NCBI GenBank assembly: GCA_963793465.1
Contig: CAWCAJ010000001.1
Location: 62,001 to 126,000, forward strand
DNA from: CAJQPP01 sp963793465
GTDB lineage: Bacteria > Planctomycetota > Planctomycetia > Pirellulales > Pirellulaceae
Direction of reading: 5' to 3'
DNA length: 64,000 nt
Of the stretch, positions 7,904-15,689 are shown piece by piece. Made by a program: the position numbers and the translations under genes. Each line of letters starts with the position of its first letter. The stretch's first letter is position 1. The notes below the pieces were generated by a model that saw only the letters and a program-made list of their open reading frames with translations, was not told the origin of the DNA and ran no database searches.

Positions 7904-10660
7904 ATGAATATTTCCAGGTGCCTTTACGCACTGATGATCACGTTGGGGCTGACGGCCATCACCGCCGCCCAGACTGAGTTGCAGAAAATTGCCGACGTGG
8001 AAGGCGTTACCGAATACCGTCTTTCCAACGGCTGCCGTGTTTTATTGATGCCGGACGCTTCGTCGACCAGCGTGACGGTCAACATGACGGTATTTGTTGG
8101 CTCGCGGCATGAAGGTTACGGCGAAACGGGGATGGCCCACTTGTTGGAACACATGCTGTTCAAGGGCACCCCCAAACACCCCGACATCGACAAGGAGTTG
8201 AAAGACCTGGGAGTGCTGAACATGAACGGCACCACCTGGTACGACCGCACGAACTATTTTGAAACGCTGCCTGCCAGCGACGAGAACGTGGACTGGATGA
8301 TCGCCATGGAGGCCGATCGCCTGGTGAACTGCTTTGTCCGCGGCGAAGATCTGGCCTCCGAAATGACCGTAGTTCGCAGTGAGTTCGAACGCAGCGAAAA
8401 CAACCCCATGATGATCCTGTTCCAGCGGATCATGGCTGCCAGTTTCGATTGGCACAACTACGGAAAAAGTGTGATCGGCAACAAGGCCGATATTGAGCTG
8501 GTCCCCATTTACAATCTGAAACGCTTTTACAAAAAGTACTACCGACCAGACAACATCATGGTCATGGTTTCGGGAAGGTTTGATACGGAAAAAACGCTGG
8601 CTTCTGTGGTCCAGCACTTTGGCAGCATCGAGAATCCGGATTCGGAACTGGAAAAGACCTATACTTCCGAACCGACACAGGATGGTGAACGCATCGTCAA
8701 TCTGCAACGTGTGGGCGATGTGCCCATGATGGGGATTGGATACCACGTACCGGCCGTGGCCCACGGGGACCACGCCGCCATTGAAATCCTGGATTGGATC
8801 CTGGGCGACGAACCGAGTGGCCGCCTGTACCAGGCTTTGGTCAAGAATCGCAAGGCTTCCACGGTTTTCAGCCGCATTGAAGCCGGTCACGATCCAGGCA
8901 TGCTGTTGTGTTTTGGTCAGATTGAAGAAGGTGTCAGTGTCGAAGAATTCAACGAATTGATGACCGAAGCCATTGAGAAAGTCGCCATCGAAGGGGTCAG
9001 CGATGAGGAAGTCCAACGCGCCGTGGCCGCAATTCTGAAAACCAAGGAAGAGCAGGCGACGGATTCAGAACAGTTCACGATGACGCTCAGCGACTGGGCA
9101 GCTTATGGCGACTGGCGACTGTTCTATCTGCACCGTGATCGCCTGGCCAAGGTGACTGCCGCGGATGTGCAACGCGTCGCCGAACAGTACTTGAAACGCA
9201 GCAACCGCACCGTGGGTGTGTTTACGCCAACCAAGGAACCCAATCGGACACGCGTCCCCGCCAACCCCCGCGTGGCGGATCTGGTCAAGGACTACAAAGG
9301 CCGTGAGGCCGTCAAGGCCGGAGAGGCGTTCGAGCCTACTCCCGAAAACATCACTTCCCGGATTCAACGCGGCCATCTGGATAGTGGCGTTAAGTACGCG
9401 ATGTTGCCCAAGCAGACTCGCGGCGAACGCTTCTTCCTGCAACTGACGCTGCGGTACGGAGACGAATCTTCATTGAATGACCCGGAAACGCTGATGGCCT
9501 GCCAGTTGCTGCCGACGATGTTCAACAAGGGAACTGCCAGTCTCAGTCGACAACAGATTGAGGATCGCAGCACCGAGCTGAAATGCGACATCAACGCCTC
9601 GGGAAGCAAGGGGTACGTCACCTTCAACGTGCAGGGACGTCAGGAGTTCCTGGCTGGCACGTTGGACCTGTTGATCGACATGCTGCGTCATCCGGCTTTC
9701 CCGGAAGAGGAACTGGTGCTGCTGAAGGCTGAACAGATCTCGCAGATCGAAGCGCAACGGTCCAGCCCGCAAATGCAGGCGATTGTTACCATGAGCAAGA
9801 AGCTGAATCCTGTCGGCCCCGACAATATCCACTATGCCCTGGATATGGACGAGCAGTTGGCGCGAATCCAGCTGGTCTCCGTGGCATCGATCCGCAGAAT
9901 TTATGATGAATTTCTGTCGGGAGCCCACGGTGAACTGACGGCATTGGGTTCCATGGACCCCGAACTCGTGAAGTCGAAAATCGGCGCGGCTCTACAGGGC
10001 TGGCAGTCCGATCAGGCCTATACCCGGATTCCGGAAGTGCATTTCGATTTCCAGCCCGAGGACATCAAGATCGAAACTCCCGACAAGGCCAATGCCATCA
10101 TGGTGCTGTCGGCTACCATGCCGATCCGCTCGGATGACCCCGATTGGGAAGCGCTTTACCTGGCCAACGATATCCTCGGTGGCGGCTCCTTGTCCAGTCG
10201 ACTGGGTCAAAGAGTCCGTGAGGAGAAAGGGCTGTCGTACGCCGTGGGAAGCCAGTTTCAGGCGGAAGCCCTGGACTATGCGGGATCGTTCATGGCCTTT
10301 GCCATCACCAATCCCGCTAACCGACAGGCCCTGCTGGAAACCGTCAATGAAGTTTTTGACGAATACCTGTCCGACGGCGTCACCGAACAGGAGCTGGCGG
10401 CGGCACAAACCTCGTATGCCAAATCGATCGAGGACATGCTGGGTAGTGATCAACAGTTGCTGGGAGTCCTGCATTCCTATCAACACTACGATCGGGACGA
10501 ATCCTTCATCCGAGCCCGAATCGATCGCATGGCCCAGGTAACCGTGGAAGAAGTGAATTCCGCGGCTCGCAAACTGCTGAACGACAAGAAGTTTGTCACC
10601 ATCACGGCCGGCGATTTTGCCAATGCCAAGTCCGAAGACGCGGTGCAGCCCAAAAAGTAA
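7904..10660 (+). CDS. Two-domain M16 zinc metallopeptidase (processing-protease/pitrilysin family)
   Basis: Exported metallopeptidase of 918 residues made of two fused M16 halves. A signal peptide (residues 1-22, cleavage near TAA-Q) leads into the active N-terminal half, which has the inverted zinc motif HLLEH at 79-83 and a third ligand Glu (E160) in VVRSEFERSEN. The second half, from about residue 480, has the same fold without an HXXEH motif and would form the closing lobe. This is the PqqL/YmxG-like periplasmic arrangement in which the two lobes enclose short unfolded peptides. It is monocistronic by context, with a TATACT box upstream and a strong terminator 33 bp after the stop. Confidence 0.93.
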   Translation: MNISRCLYALMITLGLTAITAAQTELQKIADVEGVTEYRLSNGCRVLLMPDASSTSVTVNMTVFVGSRHEGYGETGMAHLLEHMLFKGTPKHPDIDKELKDLGVLNMNGTTWYDRTNYFETLPASDENVDWMIAMEADRLVNCFVRGEDLASEMTVVRSEFERSENNPMMILFQRIMAASFDWHNYGKSVIGNKADIELVPIYNLKRFYKKYYRPDNIMVMVSGRFDTEKTLASVVQHFGSIENPDSELEKTYTSEPTQDGERIVNLQRVGDVPMMGIGYHVPAVAHGDHAAIEILDWILGDEPSGRLYQALVKNRKASTVFSRIEAGHDPGMLLCFGQIEEGVSVEEFNELMTEAIEKVAIEGVSDEEVQRAVAAILKTKEEQATDSEQFTMTLSDWAAYGDWRLFYLHRDRLAKVTAADVQRVAEQYLKRSNRTVGVFTPTKEPNRTRVPANPRVADLVKDYKGREAVKAGEAFEPTPENITSRIQRGHLDSGVKYAMLPKQTRGERFFLQLTLRYGDESSLNDPETLMACQLLPTMFNKGTASLSRQQIEDRSTELKCDINASGSKGYVTFNVQGRQEFLAGTLDLLIDMLRHPAFPEEELVLLKAEQISQIEAQRSSPQMQAIVTMSKKLNPVGPDNIHYALDMDEQLARIQLVSVASIRRIYDEFLSGAHGELTALGSMDPELVKSKIGAALQGWQSDQAYTRIPEVHFDFQPEDIKIETPDKANAIMVLSATMPIRSDDPDWEALYLANDILGGGSLSSRLGQRVREEKGLSYAVGSQFQAEALDYAGSFMAFAITNPANRQALLETVNEVFDEYLSDGVTEQELAAAQTSYAKSIEDMLGSDQQLLGVLHSYQHYDRDESFIRARIDRMAQVTVEEVNSAARKLLNDKKFVTITAGDFANAKSEDAVQPKK

Positions 10661-10693
10661 GCCTCGCCGCCGAGCTTGGCAATCCAATCCTAC

Positions 10694-10729
10694 GCGGGAA
10701 ACTGCTCACCCAGTTTCCCGCTTTTTTTT
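10694..10729 (+). terminator. Intrinsic terminator of the M16 gene
   Basis: A perfect 11-bp stem, GCGGGAAACTG (10694-10704) and CAGTTTCCCGC (10711-10721), encloses a 6-base loop and is followed by eight T residues. Confidence 0.95.
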
Positions 10730-10790
10730 GATGGGTAGGGACCGTGGATGCTACCGGCAGCGGAGTCCAGCAACACAACGCCCGTGACCC

Positions 10791-10885
10791 GTCAGATCTG
10801 AAATGAAGGGACGTGCTCGATTCACGACGACACTGCTGGGCAAGCCGGCCGTGGCACCCGTCAGATCCGCCGTGCCTGACCATCA
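10791..10885 (-). repeat. Dispersed repeat copy A (stop-codon-associated family)
   Basis: About 95 bp matching copies B and E along most of the length, including the central CACTGCTGGGCAAGCC and the flanking GTCAGATC blocks. In element orientation it begins TGATGGTCAGGCA. It lies 45 bp past the cytidine deaminase stop, in the same direction as that gene. Confidence 0.85.
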
Positions 10886-10929
10886 GCCTGCGACGGGTAC
10901 TATTTGGTAAGCCTAGACTTCCGGGCGTC

Positions 10930-11406
10930 TCAGTCTGCGTCATGCCTCAGTCGAAATCGATCGGGTAGCAGATCCGCCAGCGTCCACACCCTTTGAATCT
11001 GTCGATCCGCTGCGTCGCACGCGTGGATCAAGCCACTTTCGTCAAAAAACTCGCTGATCACCTGACGGCATTGACCGCAGGGAGGCGCCAGGGGTGTGCC
11101 GACGACCAGGATCTGTCGCAGTTGGCGATGGCCCTCCGAAACGGCTTTCGCAATTGCCACCTGTTCCGCGCAGATACAACATCCGTAAGCGGCGTTCTCG
11201 ATGTTGCAACCGCTAAACAGCTGACCTTGACGGGTCTCCACCGCGGCGCCCACCGCAAATCGGGAATAGGGCGAATAAGACTGCTCGCGGGCACGTCTGG
11301 CGAGTTCCCAGAGAACGCTCTGTTCGGTGAGTGGGGACAAGGGATGCTCCTGTACGACGCCATGACTGGTTTGCGTCATGTCTGGTTTGGAAAGTTCAAC
11401 ACTCAA
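10930..11406 (-). CDS. cdd: Cytidine deaminase
   Basis: Zinc enzyme that converts cytidine and deoxycytidine to uridine and deoxyuridine in pyrimidine salvage. The 158-residue product has the tetramer-type layout: SPYSRFAVGAAV (45-56), GCNIENAAYG (67-75), the zinc and proton-shuttle motif CAE (C79, E81) and the second zinc pair PCGQC (C110, C113). Length is slightly above the usual 130-140 because of about 25 extra N-terminal residues, so a start at the internal Met (residue 10) is possible. It lies 88 bp downstream of the pyrimidine phosphorylase gene on the same strand, forming a nucleoside catabolic unit. Copy A of the dispersed repeat follows its stop. Confidence 0.93.
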   Translation of the reverse strand: MSVELSKPDMTQTSHGVVQEHPLSPLTEQSVLWELARRAREQSYSPYSRFAVGAAVETRQGQLFSGCNIENAAYGCCICAEQVAIAKAVSEGHRQLRQILVVGTPLAPPCGQCRQVISEFFDESGLIHACDAADRQIQRVWTLADLLPDRFRLRHDAD

Positions 11407-11494
11407 TCGTTGGGGAAGGGTAAACGCCGACAGCAGGAAGCGACGGCTGGGGGGATCGGTTCAGCAGGAAATGGGATGTTTGATCGCGGGCAGG

Positions 11495-12787
11495 TCAGAC
11501 CAAGGGAGACTCGATCCGCTTGACAATCAAACCGGGCGCCTCCTGCGGTTCGTCAGAAATCTGAATGGCCTGTCTGAACTGCGGGCCCAGTTCCAGAAAC
11601 TTCTGGTCGGAGCAATAGACACTCATCAACGGCTGACCTGGCTCCACCTTTTGGCCCAGCCGTGTCAGCCACTCCAATCCTGTGGAATGGTCGATCGCGT
11701 CACCCAGCTGCTGACGGCCTCCTCCCATTTCAATCACCAGCCAACCCAGCGTCTCCGTGTCCACCGCGGCGACGTAACCTGACTGGCCAGATTCCAGCAC
11801 ATGCTCCTTGGCCCGTTTGCGGGGCGCTGCCAGATCACCACCCTGTGCCGCTACCATTTTTTCAAAAACTTCCATGGCGCTACCGCTACGGATTGTATCC
11901 GCCAGCATGGCAACCGCCTGATCCATATTTTCGACAGCTTCTGTGCTCAGCAGTAGTTCAGCACCCAGGGCAATAGTCAAGGTAATGGTTTCGGCATCCA
12001 CACTGTTCTTCAAAATCTCGATGCTTTCATCAACTTCGATGGCGTTGCCGACGCAGCCCAGCGGTTGATTCATATCCGTCAACAGTGCGGTCGCCGACAC
12101 ACCCAGCTGGCTGGCCACGGTGACCAGGGAATTCGCAAGTTGTTCGGCCCCCGAGCGTGATTTCATAAAGGATCCCGTCCCCCATTTGACATCCAGCACC
12201 AAGGCGTCCAGACCTTCGGCCAGTTTCTTGCCCAGAATGCTGCCTGTAATCAGGGGGATCGATGGGACCGTTCCTGTGACATCCCGCAAGGCGTACAGTT
12301 TTTGATCCGCCGGTGCAATCTGATGGGTGGCTCCGGTGATCACACAACCCACGCTGCGCACCACCCGTTGCAGCTCTTCGATGCTCAGGTCCGTACGAAA
12401 CCCCGGAATGGATTCCAACTTGTCCAGAGTTCCGCCGGTGGGCCCCAGGCCACGCCCCGAAATCATCGGCACCGCCAATCCGCAAGCCGCCAGCATCGGC
12501 GCGAGCGGTATGGAGATCTTGTCCCCGATGCCCCCGGTGGAGTGTTTGTCGACAACCGGTTTTTCCAAACCTGGCCATTGCAGCGTCTGACCGGAGTCAC
12601 GAATGGCCCGGGTCCAGGTTACCGTCTCGGCCGGATCCATACCCTGAAAGAAAACCGCCATGGCAAAGGCTGCCATCTGGTGTTCGGACAGCGAGCCACG
12701 GGTGTAAGACTCGATCAGTCTCACCAGGTCATCATCGGGGATGCGTGCACCGTCCCGTTTGGCGGCAATGGTTTTGGCAGGGTTCAT
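11495..12787 (-). CDS. deoA: Thymidine/pyrimidine-nucleoside phosphorylase
   Basis: Cytoplasmic enzyme that splits thymidine or uridine with phosphate into the base and (deoxy)ribose-1-phosphate. The 430-residue frame from the ATG at 12787 has the family length and begins like homologues. The phosphate-site motif KHSTGGIGDK is at 81-90 and the family signature SGRGLGPTGGTLDKLESIPG at 110-129. The frame is open another 59 codons upstream, but that extension looks non-coding. Sequence alone does not settle thymidine-specific (DeoA) versus broad pyrimidine (Pdp) activity. With the cytidine deaminase downstream it makes a compact salvage operon. Confidence 0.92.
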   Translation of the reverse strand: MNPAKTIAAKRDGARIPDDDLVRLIESYTRGSLSEHQMAAFAMAVFFQGMDPAETVTWTRAIRDSGQTLQWPGLEKPVVDKHSTGGIGDKISIPLAPMLAACGLAVPMISGRGLGPTGGTLDKLESIPGFRTDLSIEELQRVVRSVGCVITGATHQIAPADQKLYALRDVTGTVPSIPLITGSILGKKLAEGLDALVLDVKWGTGSFMKSRSGAEQLANSLVTVASQLGVSATALLTDMNQPLGCVGNAIEVDESIEILKNSVDAETITLTIALGAELLLSTEAVENMDQAVAMLADTIRSGSAMEVFEKMVAAQGGDLAAPRKRAKEHVLESGQSGYVAAVDTETLGWLVIEMGGGRQQLGDAIDHSTGLEWLTRLGQKVEPGQPLMSVYCSDQKFLELGPQFRQAIQISDEPQEAPGLIVKRIESPLV

Positions 12788-13084
12788 GCCAAAATCATGG
12801 CAGCTTGCCTGCAGGTAGGCAATGTCACTGACGCCCGGATGGGTCATCGCTCGGACCGCGACCCAGTCAGGGCACCACCTGGCCTCGGCCCCGCATTCGG
12901 GCTTCAGGTGGCACCGCCTGCCTCCCCGCTTCCGCCGGCCGGGGTGGGCCGACGATTCCTGCATTGCCGGTCTGCCTACCCGTTGAAGGCGGGGAGGGTC
13001 CGGGTGTCGAGTCCCTTCGTTCCCGCGGACCGAAAACAGGAGTGGGCGACATGCGACCGACCGTGCGACTGGCCCCCGTTACCT
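12788..13084. other. Intergenic, no gene seen
   Basis: GC-rich stretch between the phosphorylase start and repeat copy B. Several frames are open only because stops are rare at this composition, and none resembles a known protein. It should contain the promoter of the salvage operon, but no convincing box was found. Confidence 0.4.
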
Positions 13085-13179
13085 GTCCGATCTGAATTGA
13101 AACGACGGTGCGGGTTCCCAACGACACTGCTGGGCAAGCCAGCAGTGGCAACTGTCAGATCGGCCTTGCCAGACCACTA
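13085..13179 (-). repeat. Dispersed repeat copy B overlapping the DUF1559 stop codon
   Basis: In element orientation it starts TAGTGGTCTGGCA (13179 downward). Those first three bases are the TAG stop of the DUF1559 gene. It contains a perfect hairpin CACTGCTGG-GCAAG-CCAGCAGTG on the plus strand and ends near GATCGGAC. Confidence 0.9.
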
Positions 13180-14130
13180 ATCCCAGATCCCCGTGACCTC
13201 TCCACCCGAGCGCGTGGAAAGGGCCCGGTAGAGTTCCTCATCCACAAAATCCGGCATGAGACGTACCGAGCCGTCGGCTGACAGGAACAACGCCCCCTGG
13301 GGGTGGGCGCTGGCGAAATCCTCGAAGTGCCCGTGCTCTTCGTCATTCAACAAATGGTCGGTCACACCCACAATCCGAGCCGGTCCCTCCTCGATATGGG
13401 GATCGGCACCCACCCAGGTCACAGTGCCTCGCGTGCCCAGCCGCTCGCCACACATTAACGTATTGCTCAAACCGTCCGTGATATTCTTGAAACGGATTTT
13501 GCTGTTGCGAAAGAACAATCCATCCCCTCGATCCTCGTTCCCCTCAATTTCCAGGGATCCAAAGACACCGCTATAATTGCAGCGGGATACATACAGATCA
13601 TCGTGATCGTGCCCATCGTCACCAATCAAACCAGGTGCGAATGGACCAGGTGCGAATGGATCATGAGGGTGATCATGATCAAATTCCTCGGCGATCCAAT
13701 CCCAGGGCATAACTTCATCCGAAGGGTCCGAGGGACATAAAAAGGTCGCGATCACATGTTCGCGGGTGGATTCGAAAGCCTCGTCATCAAGCGCCAGCGA
13801 AAAGTCAAACTGTCGGTGCACATTGCCTTGCTCCAGATAGGGCAAAATTTTCGTCGCCCATCCCCAGCCGGGTAGCCCCTCTTCTCCCAAGCCCGTCAAT
13901 CCCGTGGGCAACTCGTCGACCTGCCAGCCCGTGGGCAAATGCCGATGGGCAGATTCGAAATTGTGGAGCGCCAGACCCAACTGGCGAATATTATTGGAAC
14001 ATTCGGTGCGGCGAGCCGCCTCGCGAACCTGCTGGACTGCCGGCAGCAGCAATCCCATCAAAATCCCGATAATAGCGATCACCACCAACAACTCAACCAA
14101 CGTAAACGCATTCCGCTTCTTGATATTCAT
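13177..14130 (-). CDS. DUF1559 pseudopilin-like protein with His/Asp-rich insert
   Basis: Planctomycete-type protein of 317 residues. The ATG at 14130 has an AGGTG ribosome site and gives a type II secretion/type IV pilin N-terminus: short basic leader, FTLVELLVVIAIIGIL (residues 9-24), then the amphipathic helix LLPAVQQVREAARR. The DUF1559 body follows and ends with the family HX9DG motif in SAHPQGALFLSADGSV. It was probably processed by a prepilin peptidase and displayed on the envelope; the family function is unknown. Unusual here is a His/Asp-rich stretch around residues 165-195 (DHDHPHDP, DDGHDHDD) with a tandem FAPG duplication, which could bind metal. The stop codon belongs to repeat copy B. 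Confidence 0.93.
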   Translation of the reverse strand: MNIKKRNAFTLVELLVVIAIIGILMGLLLPAVQQVREAARRTECSNNIRQLGLALHNFESAHRHLPTGWQVDELPTGLTGLGEEGLPGWGWATKILPYLEQGNVHRQFDFSLALDDEAFESTREHVIATFLCPSDPSDEVMPWDWIAEEFDHDHPHDPFAPGPFAPGLIGDDGHDHDDLYVSRCNYSGVFGSLEIEGNEDRGDGLFFRNSKIRFKNITDGLSNTLMCGERLGTRGTVTWVGADPHIEEGPARIVGVTDHLLNDEEHGHFEDFASAHPQGALFLSADGSVRLMPDFVDEELYRALSTRSGGEVTGIWD

Positions 14131-14409
14131 TTTCACACCTAATGGATTTATATTTTTCAGGGACCTGCCGTCAGTCGCCGACATGGTTAACACACAGGAA
14201 ACTCGACCCTCAAAATCGAGTCCCGCGGTCATGCCGTGGGACAGGTGCCGCATCGCAATCGACAGGGGACATCCCCAAATCAAGCCACCACAAGTAGCCC
14301 GCATAGGAAATGCCCGGGCTTAGAAACGACCCGGAAAACGACTCACGGGAAACTAGTCCAAGTCAAACGGAGCGATTCCGGAAGTGTCCGGGAAACCAAA
14401 GAATGGGAC

Positions 14410-14763
14410 CTAAATCAAAGGTGGCCCGCGGCTCCAATAGCTGGTCGCAATTGCAACGGGTGTCTGGGCATCCAGCTCCAACAGGCTGAACGTCACCAAG
14501 TCTGACGTGACGGTGTGGTCCACCGGAAAGTGGTCGGCGGAAAGCTGGGCAAGCAGCTTACAAACAGAGCAATCATCCGTGTTGGTGGGCCCGGGATGTT
14601 GCGGCGTTGGATCCGGATGATGGAAACAACCACAAGCCGAAGCCATGGAACCATCCCCCTGCCCGACCGACCCATCCGGAAAATGGAAATGGGTTGAGCC
14701 AAACAGACCAGCCCCAAAGACCAGGGCGGCCAGGACATGGCGAATGGCGGAGAAACGTGACAT
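14410..14763 (-). CDS. Small exported His/Cys-rich protein, DUF2946-like
   Basis: Predicted exported or membrane-anchored protein of 117 residues. After an N-terminal hydrophobic helix (about 8-23) come a His-rich segment (HFHFPDG, CGCFHHPDP) and the motif DDCSVCKLLAQ, then a C-terminal helix and the ending RGPPLI. The CxxC and the RGPP ending resemble DUF2946-type proteins, which often lie near metal-handling genes. The start is uncertain, since an in-frame Met lies 11 codons upstream at 14796. It is co-oriented with the DUF1559 gene, 279 bp upstream of it. The shared His-richness hints at a metal-related role, which is inference only. Confidence 0.6.
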   Translation of the reverse strand: MSRFSAIRHVLAALVFGAGLFGSTHFHFPDGSVGQGDGSMASACGCFHHPDPTPQHPGPTNTDDCSVCKLLAQLSADHFPVDHTVTSDLVTFSLLELDAQTPVAIATSYWSRGPPLI

Positions 14764-15689
14764 ACGGCAATCGAGAACAGGATTTGAGAAGGCCAATAGC
14801 CTAGATAGCCTAGTCTTGGGCTGTCTCCAAGTTACGCCCGATCTGCTTGTTTGTCAACGGAAATCACCCCTTGCCGGACCCCGGATTCGGTCAACCCCGT
14901 CATTCCCAAGAGCAGAGAGTTCGGAATCCACCTAGCTGGTTTGAGGGCATGTGGCAAATTGTTGTTGGGACCATGGGGTTGTCTGGGGAAACCCCATCGT
15001 GTTGTGCTTTTCAGAATCTGGCAGCCTGTTTACGGAGATTTCAAAAACCTGTTGCCAAAGATGCCAGAACATCCTCGAGACCTACCTTGCCGGACCGATC
15101 GAAAGACGGATTACGATTGCCCGGGGATCGACTCGGAACAAGCTGAGTGGCAACCCCAGCAACCTGCGGCTGATGAAGTGCATATACGATCCCCATCCGG
15201 ATTGGAAACCGTTTCTTCGCTTGGGAGTCGCGACGAGGCTGGGCAACACCTTCTCAAGCAAGGGGTTGGGCGGCACTCCTTTGTGGTCTGACCCGACTTC
15301 GCGGCCCAGTTTGCAATAAGACTTGGGGAAATGGTCCGGGAAGGGGCGAAAAAAAAAGGACAGTCGGCTGCGAGCTGAGCATGCTGCGTGCGTTTTGGCG
15401 CGCTCCAGCAAATCTCGCTCAACATACGGTTTCCCCCGTTTGGAACGCTCACGGATCGGCGAATCGGCTCTGTGGTCCGCGACCCACAAGGGGCGACCGA
15501 GCTCCCAAACAATTGAATAAGTGATTAAAAAACCTAAAAATTTTCCCGATTTGGTTGTAATTCGTTCAGCCAGCTTTCAAAATCATCGTTGAAGAGGCAA
15601 CACGTATTCACACCTAGTTTCCATCATCGCGCAGTCGCCCGATTGCGGCGTAAGGATGGCCTTCCCCCTACCTAACAGTGAGGTGCAGC
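14764..15689. other. Long non-coding gap before the beta-helix gene
   Basis: No supportable gene lies in this 0.9 kb. Several overlapping frames of 60-145 codons exist on both strands, but they lack family features and overlap one another. One hairpin is visible: ATGGGGTT (14973-14980) with AACCCCAT (14990-14997). The stretch near 15515-15550 is clearly AT-rich and is the likely promoter zone for the beta-helix gene. Lost genes or an unrecognised RNA cannot be excluded. Confidence 0.4.

Noticed and set aside
13105..13180. Conserved peptide TTLLGKPAVA seen in frames near 10.8, 13.1 and 39.4 kb
   Set aside because: It is merely the dispersed repeat read as codons; the similarity is at DNA level and the frames have no gene context.
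14800..15500. Several 100-150-codon frames on both strands suggesting a lost gene
   Set aside because: They overlap each other in several frames, lack family motifs and have no plausible ribosome sites; kept only as a non-coding gap.
15678..15689. GTG at 15678 as start of the beta-helix gene
   Set aside because: GAGGTG overlapping it is better placed as ribosome site for the ATG at 15690, and the four extra residues match nothing.
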